Shown here: positions 31,011-41,790 of the stretch, piece by piece | Numbering within the stretch: position 1 is the first letter of the stretch | How the letters are laid out: each line of letters starts with the position of its first letter | From: Linepithema humile | Taxonomy: Eukaryota; Arthropoda; Insecta; Hymenoptera; Formicidae | DNA length: 64,000 nt | Direction of reading: 5' to 3' | Assembly: GCF_040581485.1 (NCBI RefSeq) | Contig: NC_090131.1 | Span: 9,548,001-9,612,000, forward strand | Notes under the pieces: generated by a model | The model's database searches: none | The model's input: only the letters and a program-made list of their open reading frames with translations | What the model was told of the DNA's origin: nothing | Translations under genes and position numbers: made by a program

Positions 31011-31577
31011 TATGTCAATTTCTATAAAATATTCGTTATAATGATTTCACTTTGGTAAACCACATATTCTAAGTGTAATAAAAATTTATGTATAATATAC
31101 TGATATTCGAACTCGTGATGGGCAACAAATTGTCAGTGCTTTCATGTATAGTGTGTTATAGGTGATATTAACAGATCCACGTCTGAAGATATTTTTATTA
31201 TTGTATAATTGTGTTGTTATTGTACAATGTGCGCAAATTTGAAGCAACCTAATTGGTCAATTTTAAATACTTCTCATCGAAAACTATTATATTATAACCT
31301 TGACATGGTATTAGGATTTTTATCTTGAAATGATATCAGAAATGTACAATTTCAGTACAGTGCGTTCGGTTTGGAACACCTCGCATATTACATGATATTT
31401 ATGACAAAAAATCAATATAATTTTGTTGTTCACAATTATTATTTATGACATTTAACTGTTAATAAATGCACATATCTCTTATAATAAAATTTTATTATGA
31501 AATAAATGAATTAATTAAACAATAATAATGATTCTGTCTTTTAAAGAAAAAAATAATTAAAATTTATTGAATTTCAG

Positions 31578-31667
31578 TGGCATGCACATGATAGTCTTAT
31601 TCTGACTGCTTGTTGGAGTCAAAGAAATGAACTTATAGTTTCTGGTGGTGAAGATTGTAGATATAAG
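31578..31667 (+). CDS. IFT80 exon (WD40 region), fragment
   Basis: Borders ttgaatttcag|TGG and AAG|GTACGT, phase 0 at both ends, 30 codons. It encodes WHAHDSLILTACWS and LIVSGGEDCRYK, matching the WD-repeat segment of intraflagellar transport protein 80 (human family members read ...HDG...W...GEDCKYKVWD here; from memory). IFT80 is a subunit of the IFT-B complex that carries cargo into cilia; in insects it serves ciliated sensory neurons. The next exon of the same protein lies at 32513. Neither the preceding nor the following IFT80 exons were found. Confidence 0.8.
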
Positions 31668-32512
31668 GTACGTAATTTTTAAATTATTAAAAAAATATAT
31701 TTCTTTAGAAATAGATAAAATAAATAAAATAGAAATAGATAAAAAACGCCAAGAGTATGCGCTTATTGGAAAAATTGTAATACATGAATGTGCATGCGTT
31801 CGTCCGTGCGTGCGCACGGCGTGCGTGTGTGCGCGTTATATTTAACAATTATCGGCACAAGCGCCTGTTACGCTTGGACTGATGTTTGGTTCAAACAGTG
31901 ACGATGCGCGAAATGAATCGTTACATCATGATTGTAAAAGACTTGAAAATATTTTTTTATTTCATTGTTATTAAATTGTAAAATTTTTCAAAATTATTAC
32001 AAAAAAATTTTTTTTTAATTTTTTATCATAATGTTAAAGATCATTAAATACCATAATATTTTTTATTAAACATTTTTTCAATATTTCTTATAGTTTCAAA
32101 GATATTAACAAAAATACGAAAAATTATATTTTCTTTGAAGAGTGTTTCCACCCTTAGAATCGTTTTTTAGTCAAAACAGAAAACAGCTTTTTGATTAGGT
32201 TTATATGTATATGTACTATATTTCTGCAAAGTTTCAGATTTTTTAGAATTTTTTGGTAGTAAGTCGAATTGATTATTATCTGTTTTTCATTTAAATTTTT
32301 TTTTAAATTTTGTGTTGCATGTAAATTTATAATTTTTGACATATTTTATGTATTTGGCGTATTTTTTAAATCTATAGTTAAGATTATTAGTTAAGATTAT
32401 TATATTGATTTAAGCTGCATTCAAAAACTAACCCTTTATATGTAATTTACACTTTATTTTACCAAAAAGTTAATGTAAAGTTAATATAAACTTGTTATGG
32501 ATTTTAATATAG

Positions 32513-32653
32513 ATATGGGATGTCAACGGTAATCAGCTATATAATAGCACTATTGGTGATCATCCTGTGACCGCAATTAGCTGGTGTCATTCTTCCGGTG
32601 ATTGTTTTGTTGTTGGATCCTTCAATACTATCAAACTCTGTGACAAAAATGGG
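32513..32653 (+). CDS. IFT80 exon (next WD40 segment), fragment
   Basis: Borders tttaatatag|ATA and GGG|GTAAGT, phase 0, 47 codons. It encodes IWDVNGNQLYNSTIGDHPVT, then AISWC and FVVGSFNTIKLCDKNG, matching the IFT80 stretch VWDS.G..LYNS...HPITS.AW, then F.VGSF.TLRLCDKTG (recalled from the family). The frame continues directly from the exon at 31578, with an 845-bp intron. The two exons are intact and spliceable in principle. They may be part of a real gene with repeat-inflated introns, or a duplicated or captured fragment. Confidence 0.82.
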
Positions 32654-32889
32654 GTAAGTTAATTAAATGATTTTATTAATGTGTATAATAATTAAAATTA
32701 AAAAATGTTTGGTTAAATAGAATTTTAAAGGCTGAGATGTCATTTTAATTTCCTTTTTATAAAAGTATGTAGCAAATTTATAAAACCGAAGACAAGTAAA
32801 GTTTGATCGAAATTGTGAAAAACATGTCATTCAAAGAAATTAAAACGAGAACAATTATACAATGCGCTAGAGATACGCGATGTCATCAC
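32654..32889. other. Intron-like AT-rich sequence
   Basis: Nothing recognisable; a third IFT80 exon was looked for and not found. Confidence 0.5.
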
Positions 32890-33990
32890 AGTTTTCAGCG
32901 ATAGACGTAGTAAGTATAGATTACTCATGTCATTCGAAGAGTCGAGAATTTAGAAAGAGAAAAGAAGCTTTGAACCAAATTGTTTTCTCTCTCACATATA
33001 AGAAGAAAGGTGGTAATAAAGAAAGGTGGTAATAGAGAAAGGTAATAAGGGTAAAAAAGTGGAATAAATAACATGTGTATGGATAGCAGCTATGCTCCCT
33101 ACTCATGTCTACATATTACCCCTCCTAACCGAGTTGAAAAGAGATAGCAATTCTGTTGTAACATTGCATTCTCTTTCTAAGTTTGTACGCCTGCCGCTTT
33201 GGCGTAGAGATCATTGAGTAAAAAGAAACAGGAGGGAGCGTTTGGTCTTAAAAGTGCGGACGGAAGTGACTATATAAAGTGGTCGCTCAAGATGGCCGCT
33301 CAAGGGCGCCAATATTGAATGACTTGTTATATTTAATTAGGAAATAATGTACAATTAAAAGAAAATAACTATAATATGCAACAATAATACCGAATTTTAT
33401 TGGCGTTTTTCATTGGGATTGCACTCGTGCAGTATTTCCATAAGAGCAATGTTAAAATCTAAAATCTAAATTTATATTAAATCCTTTGTCCTTACAAAAA
33501 TTTATCCATGCATTTCTTTGATTCGGATTTTTCGGAAACCTGTTTGTGAGTGAAAATTATTTAGTAATTATTGTGAATCTACAATTTCACAATACTATAC
33601 ATATGATTATAATCTCCAAAATAAAAATCTCATTATTGTTGATAATACTAACCGATGAAACGTTATTCCATGATTTCGAGCTGCTGCTGTTATGCCACAA
33701 GCTCTACAGTATACCATTTTGATCGTTTATTTCCATACACTGTTGCATAAAAGACTATACACTGCATATTAATGCGTACGGCGTACGGTATGCCGCTTGC
33801 CGCTATGCTCGAGCATTCCCTCTCACTTTCAAAAAGTGGTCGCTCAAGATGGCTGCCGTGACGTACATCCGTCCGCGGATTTGCCTAGTCCTGGCTAGTA
33901 TATGCTCCCTCCTGTTTCTTTTTACTCAATGGTAGAGATAGGGAATAAACAATCTATACTTACTATGTCTATGATTTTCAGCTTAAGAAT
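32890..33990. repeat. Nested foldback
   Basis: Outer arms: ttttcagcgatagacgtagt (about 32891) pairs with actatgtctatgattttcag (about 33963). Inner arms: cattgagtaaaaagaaacag (33214) pairs with ctgtttctttttactcaatg (33912). Inside, tggtcgctcaagatgg occurs twice in direct orientation (33280, 33837), so one MITE appears nested in another. Confidence 0.65.
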
Positions 33991-34617
33991 TTTAGGGTCA
34001 ATAAGAGTGTAAGTAGCGCCGCTGTCTATACAAATAGAACATGAAATTGTAATTCTCAAATTTCAAATACAATTAGAACATACTATAATTATAATATTCG
34101 TATTCAAGAGAAGTATACCGAACTCCGTAGAATTTTTTTTTTTGGAAAAATAAAAAAATTTTTTTTCCAAAAATGTGTGCTATTATTTTTTATAAATTTT
34201 TGAGGATTAAATTGCAAAATTTGGCTGTTTGCGAAGTTATGTGTTGATTTGTATGTAAAATAAAATCGTCTTGATTGCTGAAATTTTCGCTTTATTGATA
34301 CGCTTTATTGTACGGTATAATTATGCTCGTGATGTTCATAATTAACAGTCTCGTCTTGTAGTACGATTCGACTATGCTAGCTCGAACTAGACTAAATTGA
34401 TATTTTAAATTGTATCGATACCAGTGCTAAGGTACATCGCTATACACTATACTCACACACAGATTCGACGATTTCGTGTCGTTCATTGCTGTCTTTCATA
34501 TCCCCACTCAAGGATTTTTCACGCTTATCAACACGTTTGCGCGAATGCCTAGGCGATCGCTTCATGCATATCTAATATATAGATTACATAGATCGTACTT
34601 TTCAGCTGTCATGTACC
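33991..34617. other. Non-coding region
   Basis: No gene seen. A small palindrome of T and A runs lies near 34131-34172. Confidence 0.5.
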
Positions 34618-35234
34618 CGTCAATGATTCGAAGGGTCGTGCAGTAGTCCTAACTTATCGACCTAATTTATCCAGGCGAGGTCAATGAAGTCAATAATGCT
34701 GAACGTGAAAGACAATTGCAGCAATTAATTGCACAAAAAGGATACAGGACCGATTACTCGGATATACATAATTTTTTTTTTCAATAAAAAGGATAACTTG
34801 TTTTTGATTTTAATAAATTACCTGCTTATTTATCTTTTCTAGTTTTTTTATACATGTTTCTTTCTATTGTCGTTTATACCTGTCAGACAAATATATAATT
34901 CAAAACACAACATGTTACGAAATATATATCTTTACAGATAAATATAAAGATCGACGAACTTATAACATGACGAAGATATAATCCATTTCTAAATTAGAGA
35001 AAAAAAAGAAAGGTGGAACAAATAAAGAATAAATTATTTATTATTTTTCTTATTATTCTATATTACTGCTAATGTATTGTCACGTCCCGGCGCGGTGGCG
35101 GTAACACGTAGTGTTCGCACCTTTACGCGAGACTCAATCGGTAAGATTCACAGACCAATGAAATAGTAAAAGATCAGAGAAGAATATGAAACATAAATGT
35201 TGTAATTTAATATAAAAATCGTAACCAAAACCGC

Positions 35235-35490
35235 CTTCTAATGGATAGCGAATTCGAATGAGAAATCGTAAGGGAAGCAGTATCGGGTTGATATTTGGTT
35301 ATTCTTTACGCGAGCAGCGTATATGAACGATAATTAGGACCATATTCTAATAAATAATAAATTCAAATAATAAATCGTAAGGAAAGCAGTATTGCGTCGA
35401 TATTTTGTCGCGATCCTGCAAAACAGCGTGTATAGTAATAATTAGGACCGTATTTTAATGAATAATAATTCAAATAGAGATGAATAATGA
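35235..35490. repeat. 109-bp tandem repeat, about 2.3 copies
   Basis: Units start near 35235, 35344 and 35453 and share ttctaat, aaatcgtaagg, aagcagtat and ataattaggaccat. They lie downstream of the cysteine-rich frames. Confidence 0.7.
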
Positions 35491-35670
35491 TTTATTAATC
35501 GGAGTAAGACCACAAGAAAATGAATATGATAATAATACAGAAACGTAGTATGAAATAGTAATCAATCATTGTGACTGATGTGTAGTTATTTAAGTTTTGC
35601 TATCACGCAGTCAGAATAAAAGAATCGCCAAATACCATTAGAATGCATCAAATGTATGTTGACCAAAAAT

Positions 35671-36048
35671 TTAAGGGAGTAACATTGGATCTCGCTGATC
35701 ATAAAAACTTTCTCCATTTTCAGCGAGAGTTTGCATATAATTAAGGTACCTGTCTTCGCATTCGTGACACTCGGAAATCGGTTGAATCAACGCGAGATAG
35801 CGATGGCAAATAATGCAATGTAATCTTGGGCGGCGACGGCCGACGGATGCGTAATGCCTATCATTTAAGACTACGAATAAACTTTTATATTCAATCGGCT
35901 CGCTAGCGATGCATTCGTTGCAAAGACGCTCTTTTGCCGTAGGATTCACGTAACTAGTTTCGCGAACGCAGTTAGCTAAGGAATACGTATAAAGATATTC
36001 TAATCGAGGCGACCGACAAGCGTAACGTTTCAATACAACACATATCAA
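35671..36048 (-). CDS. Cysteine-rich protein B (no ATG)
   Basis: 125 codons open after an in-frame TAA; the first codon is TTG and the first Met is near the end, so it cannot start conventionally here. Cysteine pattern: LCNEC, then LHCIICH and SECHEC, i.e. two CXXC pairs about 11 residues apart after an earlier CXXC, a zinc-ribbon-like layout. The tail (NGESFYDQRDPMLLP) aligns with the tail of protein A. It is in the same frame as A, separated by two TAA codons within 18 nt. It may be a second half reached by readthrough, a spliced exon, or a decayed tandem duplicate. Family not recognised. Confidence 0.5.
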   Translation of the reverse strand: MICVVLKRYACRSPRLEYLYTYSLANCVRETSYVNPTAKERLCNECIASEPIEYKSLFVVLNDRHYASVGRRRPRLHCIICHRYLALIQPISECHECEDRYLNYMQTLAENGESFYDQRDPMLLP

Positions 36049-36063
36049 TTATTTAGGGATCGA

Positions 36064-36486
36064 TTAATTAGATGATTGATTTAATAAGCTGGTTATAGCT
36101 AGCGTACGTATTCCCGGCCCTCCGCTAAGTAGCACGCTGGTAGGATCGGGAAGATTAACAATACTTCGTCCTTCTCGAGTTAATTGATTTGTTAGGCTTA
36201 TAAAATGATTGAGACACGCGAGACAGTGACGCACTGGAAAAGGTTGAGATACGTTTTGACTACAAACACGACACTTTGCTAATGAAACTATAGAACCGAT
36301 ATTCAGATGATGTCCGAGGACGTGTTTGAAATTATTGCGCGTTGGTTCTGATAAATCGTGATAACAATTGAGGCACAATATCGTGCCAGTATTTCTATTC
36401 AAGCACGCGTTATCCAAGATACAGTACACGAAACGACAATTACAATTCAAGTCTGGACGCGAAGATGTTACTTCAGTATCTGACAT
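36064..36486 (-). CDS. Cysteine-rich protein A
   Basis: 140 residues from ATG 36486 (MSDTEVTSSRPDLNCNCRF). The frame is also open about 35 codons upstream to a possible acceptor (tggcttcag), so the start is provisional. Cysteines: CNC, a Cys-rich stretch ending LCLNC, then KCRVCSQN and RHCLACLNHF; the last two CXXC pairs are 11 residues apart, as in protein B. This predicts one or two zinc-binding ribbons. It ends REGRSIVNLPDPTSVLLSGG and a short tail, TAA at 36064. The gene lies about 690 bp downstream of a TATA box on the same strand. Family not recognised; the pattern is loosely reminiscent of densovirus NS3-type proteins, an untested idea. Confidence 0.6.
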   Translation of the reverse strand: MSDTEVTSSRPDLNCNCRFVYCILDNACLNRNTGTILCLNCYHDLSEPTRNNFKHVLGHHLNIGSIVSLAKCRVCSQNVSQPFPVRHCLACLNHFISLTNQLTREGRSIVNLPDPTSVLLSGGPGIRTLAITSLLNQSSN

Positions 36487-37149
36487 TGTCTCTTGCTCAG
36501 ATTTTGACTTTAAACCTTCCCATGCAAATGAATTTGGAACGGACTCACCGGTGTTGACTTGTATGGTACCTGAAGCCAGTGATGGCTCAATTTAATCGTG
36601 AGGGGCCCGATTGGCTCCAGGATCGATCTTCCAATAGCAGGCTGATAGTCATGTAGAGATTAATCTTCAGGTGCGTCATTGTTGCTGGTTATCTTGCGGT
36701 CGAGGAATTACTGCACTAAAGTTATTTCGGCGCGACACGTCTTTACCTTTTATTGTTCGTTGGAATTTAAGGATTGCACGCTAAGTTGGAATAATATTTA
36801 AGGATTTGAAATTAAAGATAGAATTCTCAATGCAACCAAATAAATGTAATTATAAATAAAAATAAGAGTACATCGTTTAATAAATAAAATTAAACTCAAA
36901 TGAACTTATAAAATAAGAATTCTTACAAAAATATAAGCACTTATGTTCTAGAAATGGAACGCGCAGTTCACGGATTAAGTACTTGAACGTATAAAATTGA
37001 TAAACCGAACTTAAACTAACCGTACTGAACTAGGACGAAACTAGAACTAGAATTGGACCGAGACTGAGTCAGAATTGAAACTGCGACTTTGAAAACTAAC
37101 AACTTGACCGAAACTGACTCTCTGACTGATTCTGACTGAAAAACTGAAT

Positions 37150-37190
37150 ATTGACTGCTGCGGCGACCTCGCAGGGTCCGTATTTATACC
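37150..37190 (-). promoter_or_regulatory. TATA promoter for the cysteine-rich ORFs
   Basis: The minus strand reads gggTATAAATAcgg (TATAAATA, 37188-37181), followed after about 34 bp by agTCAATA near 37152 and by several cagtc/tcagt strings. It is a fair insect TATA-plus-initiator arrangement pointing at the cysteine-rich frames. Confidence 0.55.
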
Positions 37191-37281
37191 CCTCTGAATC
37201 TTTAGAGACAAAGGTTTGTCCTATGCAATAGGACCGCACATGAATGTAATCACGCTTTTGAATATCGAATGTTTGAGGCAT

Positions 37282-37386
37282 GGTTTGTATAAAACTGCAG
37301 GCGATACCCGGGCTTAAGTTTTGAGAGTGATATGGTTAACATAAAACCGTAGGTGATATCCGGGCCTAAGTTTTGAGAGTGACGAC
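37282..37386. repeat. 52-bp tandem duplication
   Basis: Two units sharing ataaaac, gtagg/caggcgat, ccgggc and taagttttgagagtga, upstream of the promoter. Confidence 0.7.
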
Positions 37387-37709
37387 AGATAATTTACAGT
37401 TGTACGCTTTAAAACGCAACAAGGGGTTTATGTTACGCGAAAGGTTTCGTGTTGCGCCTTTCTGGCGACATGTGTCAGGCGCTATTTACAGCGAGCAATA
37501 ATTCCGAGAGGTGATAAACTAGAAAGTTTGAACAAAAATTTTCGAGTAGAAATCTACTCGCTGAAATATGGGGACGATACAGTATCTTTTCCGATGTGCG
37601 TCTTTCCGAAGTGCGCGCGTATTCAGCATTATTAACTTTATCGACCCCGTCTGGATAAATCAAGCCGATAAATTAGGACTACTGCACGACCCTTCGAATC
37701 ATTGACAGG

Positions 37710-38521
37710 CAGTGTACATTAGTTTTATACATTATGTAGTAAATACAAGGAATATATTTTTCAAAATCATCTGAAAGTATTGCTTCTCCGTGTCAAAATT
37801 TGAGAACAATAAAAGGGCTAAATCTGAACGATTTGAGTACAACATGGTGTGACGTCCCAAGCCGTCTGATTCTTCTTTTTTTTTATTAATCCCCTGATAA
37901 ATTTAAGTCTGATTCGGTGTGTTCCGAAATGTGCTGACAATACTGACAGTACTGCTGCTAAATTCCATGTATTTTAGCTGTTCCAAAATTGTTAGTAGAT
38001 ACTGGTAGCATTGAAATTCGAAAATTTGGAAATTCGCTTTTACCAGTATTTATAGTATATACCAGTGCTCGAAATTAGTTGAACATTTCAGCCGATTTCC
38101 GCAATATACGCCTTCTTACCGCGCGCGCAGCAGTCGCTAAGGCCAGCACTGCCAAGCGTTAGGAGCGGCACTATCTGATTATGAGTGGGTTTCTCCCTAT
38201 TTATTAAAATTAAAAAAAAATTTATTAAAATTTATAAAAAATAAATTTTTTATTTTTAAATTTAATAAGTAAAAATATTTCAATAGATTTCCACGTTACC
38301 CATGAGGTACTAATGCTAACGCGTTTTTTTTAAAAGTGGTTTCCCCAGTAAACCTACTCCATTGAAGATAAAAGTAACAAATTCTTAATTAAAAAAAATA
38401 TATAAAAGAGATTTTCTTAATTAGATTTTCTTGGCCTTTTATGAAAATAAACAATTGATGCAATAATGTAGATATTAAATCAATTCTTTTTAGATAATTG
38501 AAAACTTAATCGATTGATACC
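37710..38521. other. Non-coding region
   Basis: No gene. At 38103-38145 the string atacgccttcttaccgcgcg and gctaaggc repeats the left flank of the (CGAC)n array (about 24973-25015), so the array grew inside a dispersed repeat. Confidence 0.55.
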
Positions 38522-39473
38522 TGTGGCGGCTAAATAGCCAACCACAAATAGAGACAGAAATACCGTCGCTAGACGGAGAAAAAGCGTAAGTTACAATTTT
38601 CACCGCTAGAGGGCTACGACCGGCTAAAACTAACTCGTAGTTAAAAATCCACGGGCTGCCTATATAAAAACATCAAAAAACAGTAATCAATACGTCCTCG
38701 GATCTGAGTGAGCTCACACGTTAGTGGGCCTCAAATCACAGTACAAAGTAACTCGGCATTATTCGAGGTGTGCCATCTACTCTTGGCCCTCGAAAGTTGC
38801 CTTGAGGTGTGCCAATTAATTTTGGCCCTCAAAGAAATCTACGGTACTGCCGTGCCGAGACCGCGGAAGAGGAGGCATTACGAAGAACCTCCTCAGCGGC
38901 CGCAACTTCCACCGAGGGTAATCCCTCTGCAGCCACCTTCCGAAGGAATAGCCGAGGTACCAACAGGACAACCGCAGTCATTAGACCAGGGCGTCACCGA
39001 GATAGCAAAGGAGCAGACGTTTTTACCGTGGACTCTGACACCTATAGAGTTCACGGTAAGACGCTTCAATCCACGGACGAGCAAGCCGCGGCCACCAGCA
39101 TTGCGGTTCGTAGCCACCCAGACCGGCGAACACACTGCCGACGCCACCACGCAGACTGAAGGAGAGGCCCAGCTAAGGAGCTCGCTCGCCGAGTCCCTGC
39201 AGTACGCCTCCACGACTTTCGCCAACACCCGGGAAAAGCCTGGAGCGGCTGCTGACCCTCCACAGTGTTGAACGTCTTCTTGCGCGCCGCAAAAAATTTA
39301 AAACGTTGTTTAAACAGGACTCTCGTCAGCCACAACACCGGCTGCGAGTAGTCCGCGCCTTCAGGCGCAATAAGTCTTGTAAAAACAAAAATACGTTTGA
39401 GAGAATAAACGAGATTGTTACAAGCCCTGACTCCTATTGTGCAACCTACCTAAAATATCTGGCAACCGCCACA
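38522..39473 (+). repeat. Gypsy 5' LTR
   Basis: 952 bp starting TGTGGCGGC and ending ACCGCCACA. TATA at 38661 (tatataaaaa), AATAAA at 39404-39409. An open frame of 187 codons (38708-39271) without any ATG lies in the transcribed part and is proline-rich; probably not a gene. A ~36-bp tandem duplication (gaggtgtgcca...ttggccctc) sits near 38766-38835. Confidence 0.8.
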
Positions 39474-39478
39474 TAAAT

Positions 39479-39491
39479 TGGTGACCCCGAG
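39479..39491 (+). other. Gypsy primer-binding site
   Basis: tggtgaccccgag, five bases after the LTR end. It is the usual TGG-initiated complement of a tRNA 3' end; the tRNA was not identified. Confidence 0.6.
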
Positions 39492-39511
39492 TAGGCAAAG
39501 CACAGAGTACA

Positions 39512-40333
39512 ATGAGTCAAAACAGGGCAGGCCCGTCCAACGCAGCAGACAACGACGGTGCACAAATAAGCCGAGTGGCCGTCAGAGTACCGCCATTCTG
39601 ACCAAAAGAACCAGAACTATGGTTCGCCCAATTAGAAGGCCAATTCCTCCTTGGTGGAATCACGCAGGATGTCACAAAATACGCATACGCAATATCCCAG
39701 ATCGACACAAAACACGCTAGAGAAATAAAGGATGTAATCACATCACCACTAGCCATTGGGAAATATAAAACAGTGAAGAACGCACTTATTCAAAGGTTAA
39801 GTGTTTTACAAGAACAACGCATCCGCCAGCTTCTAGAGCGAGAAGAAATGGGCGACCGAAAACCTGCACAATTCCTGCGACATCTAAGAACACTGGCAGG
39901 AGCAACCGTACCTGACCAATTACTAAATACATTATGGATGGGCAGACTGCCCGCACAATTACAAGCCATCCTCGCAGCACGCATAGACGACCAATTAGAG
40001 GACATTGCAGAGCAAGCAGACCGAATACATGAGGTCATTTGCTGAGCAGTAGTAGCCGTAGCTATCCCCACGAGCAACAAGGAAAACGAACAAGAAACTC
40101 TAGGAAAACAAGTGCAGAAGCTAACAAAACAATTAGCAGCATTAAATACCCATTTGAGTCGGCAGGAGCAGCAAACAAGACATGCATGAAAACAATCACG
40201 AAGTCGCACCCGAAAAAGAGACGAGGACAAAGATAAATCCATGTGCTATTATCATCGACGTTTCGGAGATCAAGCAAAGAAATGCACAACTCCATGTACA
40301 TACAAGGCAAAGAAAAGCGTAGAGGAAAACTAA
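39512..40333 (+). pseudogene. Gypsy gag, nonsense-mutated
   Basis: ATG 39512 (MSQNRAGPSNAADNDG). The conserved arthropod gag stretch PPF-stop-PKEPELWFAQLEGQFL has TGA (39599) where relatives have Trp. Further in-frame TGA codons occur at 40043 and 40187, and TAA at 40331. A zinc knuckle (CYYHRRFGDQAKKCTTPC) follows at about 40240. The fold would be that of a Ty3 capsid. The product is not expressible as one protein. Confidence 0.82.
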
Positions 40334-41349
40334 AAGTACGGGCATCAACGGCGGCTGATGACCCGGAACCAAAGCCATGCCGCCTGCTAGTAACAGACCG
40401 AAACACAAAAAAGCGTTACCTGATAGACACCGACTCAGATGTGAGCATCTATCCACGCTCTCTAATTCAGGGTAGAACAAAAGGACCAATACATACCTTA
40501 TACGCCGCCAACGGGTCTCTGATACATACATACGGATTAGTAACACTACAACCTGACCTAGGCTTACGCCGGGAATTTACATGGCGTTTTATCGTGGCTG
40601 ACGTAACACAACCAATCCTGAGATTCGATTTCCAAGGATATTTCCACCTGCTACCAGACGTAAAGAAAAGGAAATTACTAGACGCCACAACAGGACTGGC
40701 CATGGACGGCATAACAAATCGGATCGAGCAAATGTCAATCAAAACACTCTTAAAAGAAACACCGTATCATGAGATGCTGGCAGAATTCCCCCAGCTCACG
40801 AATCCTTCAGGGATAAAGAGAGAAGTACGCCACACCACCGTGCATTATATAGAAACCACCCCAGGTCCTCCAGAAGCATGCCGTCCGCGCAGATTGGCAC
40901 CAGACAAATTGAAAGCTGCAAAAATACAATTTGATTTGTTATTACAAGAAAGAGTTATAGCACTTTTAAAAAGCCCGTGGTCTTCACCTCTGCATATGGT
41001 ACCTAAAAAAGAAAACTCATGGCATCCTTGCAAAGATTACAAAAAATTGAACAACAGGACATTACCAGATCGTTACCCAATCCCGCACATAAAGGATTTC
41101 ACACAGACCCTACACCAGAAAACTTTATTCTCAACATTAGATCTGATGAGGGCCTATAACCAAATCCCAGTAAATCCGGACGACATACAAAAGACAGCAA
41201 TCACAACACCGTTTGGGCTGTTCGAATTTCGCCGGATGCCATACGGATTGAGAAACGCAGCGCAGACATTCCAGCGTTTCATAAACGAAGTAACACATGG
41301 GTTAGACTTCTGTTATGTCTATATACGACATTCTAGTCGCTTCTACTAA
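40243..41349 (+). pseudogene. Gypsy pol: protease and reverse transcriptase
   Basis: Frame-shifted relative to gag, as expected for gag-pol. The protease motif reads LIDTDSDVSIYP, where DTGS is expected, so the catalytic Gly is lost. The reverse transcriptase shows SPWSSPLHMVPKK, PDRYPIPHIKDF, TLDLMRAYNQIPV and FGLFEFRRMPYGLRNAAQTF. Just before the second catalytic Asp pair the frame breaks (CYVYIRHSS), consistent with loss of two bases near 41330. Dead copy. Confidence 0.85.
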
Positions 41350-41790
41350 CACAGAAGAACACAAGAAGCATTTAAAAATACTCTTTGAAAAATTAAATCA
41401 ATACGGAGTACAGCTCAACCCAGCTAAAACCATATTCGGAAAAAAGAAGGTAGCATTTCTGGGATACGAGGGCTCCGCAGAAGGCACCGAACCACTCCCC
41501 CAGAAAGTGGAAGCCATACAAAATTTCAAGAGACCAGAAACAATAAAACAACTACGCCAATTCCTGGGCACTATAAATTTTTACAGAAGGTTTATTCCTG
41601 GCGCAGCAACAGAACAAGCAATATTAAACGACATGCTAAAAGGCCAAAAGAAAGGGAAAACACCCATAGACTGGACTACAGAGCAAAACAACGCTTTCAT
41701 TAGCTGCAAAGACAGCCTAGCAAAAGCGACGCTCCTAGCACATCCAAACTCAACAGCAGAATTATCGCTAACGACAGACGCCTCGGATGC
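41315..41790 (+). pseudogene. Gypsy pol: RT thumb and RNase H start
   Basis: Continues the polymerase after the frame break: DILVASTNTEEHKKHLKILF, GVQLNPAKT, VAFLGYEGS, QLRQFLGTINFYRRFIPGA, then the RNase H opening LSLTTDASD, cut off at 41790. No integrase follows. Confidence 0.85.

Larger units (their letters stand above)
34618..37709 (-). mobile_element. Unidentified TIR element with cysteine-rich ORFs
   Basis: About 3.09 kb bounded by ~90-bp imperfect inverted repeats. gtcaatgattcgaagggtcg at the left (34619) continues to aataatgctgaa (34709), and its complement lies at 37621-37709. The first ~37 bp are identical. It contains a minus-strand TATA promoter (about 37150-37190), two in-line cysteine-rich frames (36486-35671) and a 109-bp tandem repeat (35235-35490). 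No transposase was recognised and no clear target duplication found. A non-autonomous DNA transposon or a relic of a small ITR-bearing DNA virus are both possible. Confidence 0.65.
38522..41790 (+). mobile_element. Degenerate, 3'-truncated Ty3/Gypsy retrotransposon
   Basis: 5' LTR 38522-39473, primer-binding site, gag with three in-frame TGA codons, and pol with an altered protease motif and a 2-bp loss in the reverse transcriptase. It ends abruptly at 41790 in the RNase H region (TTDASDAE), where the palindrome family begins. No 3' LTR in the window. Confidence 0.88.

Noticed and set aside
40039..40546. Additional small frames over the Gypsy region
   Set aside because: Shadows of degenerate gag-pol.
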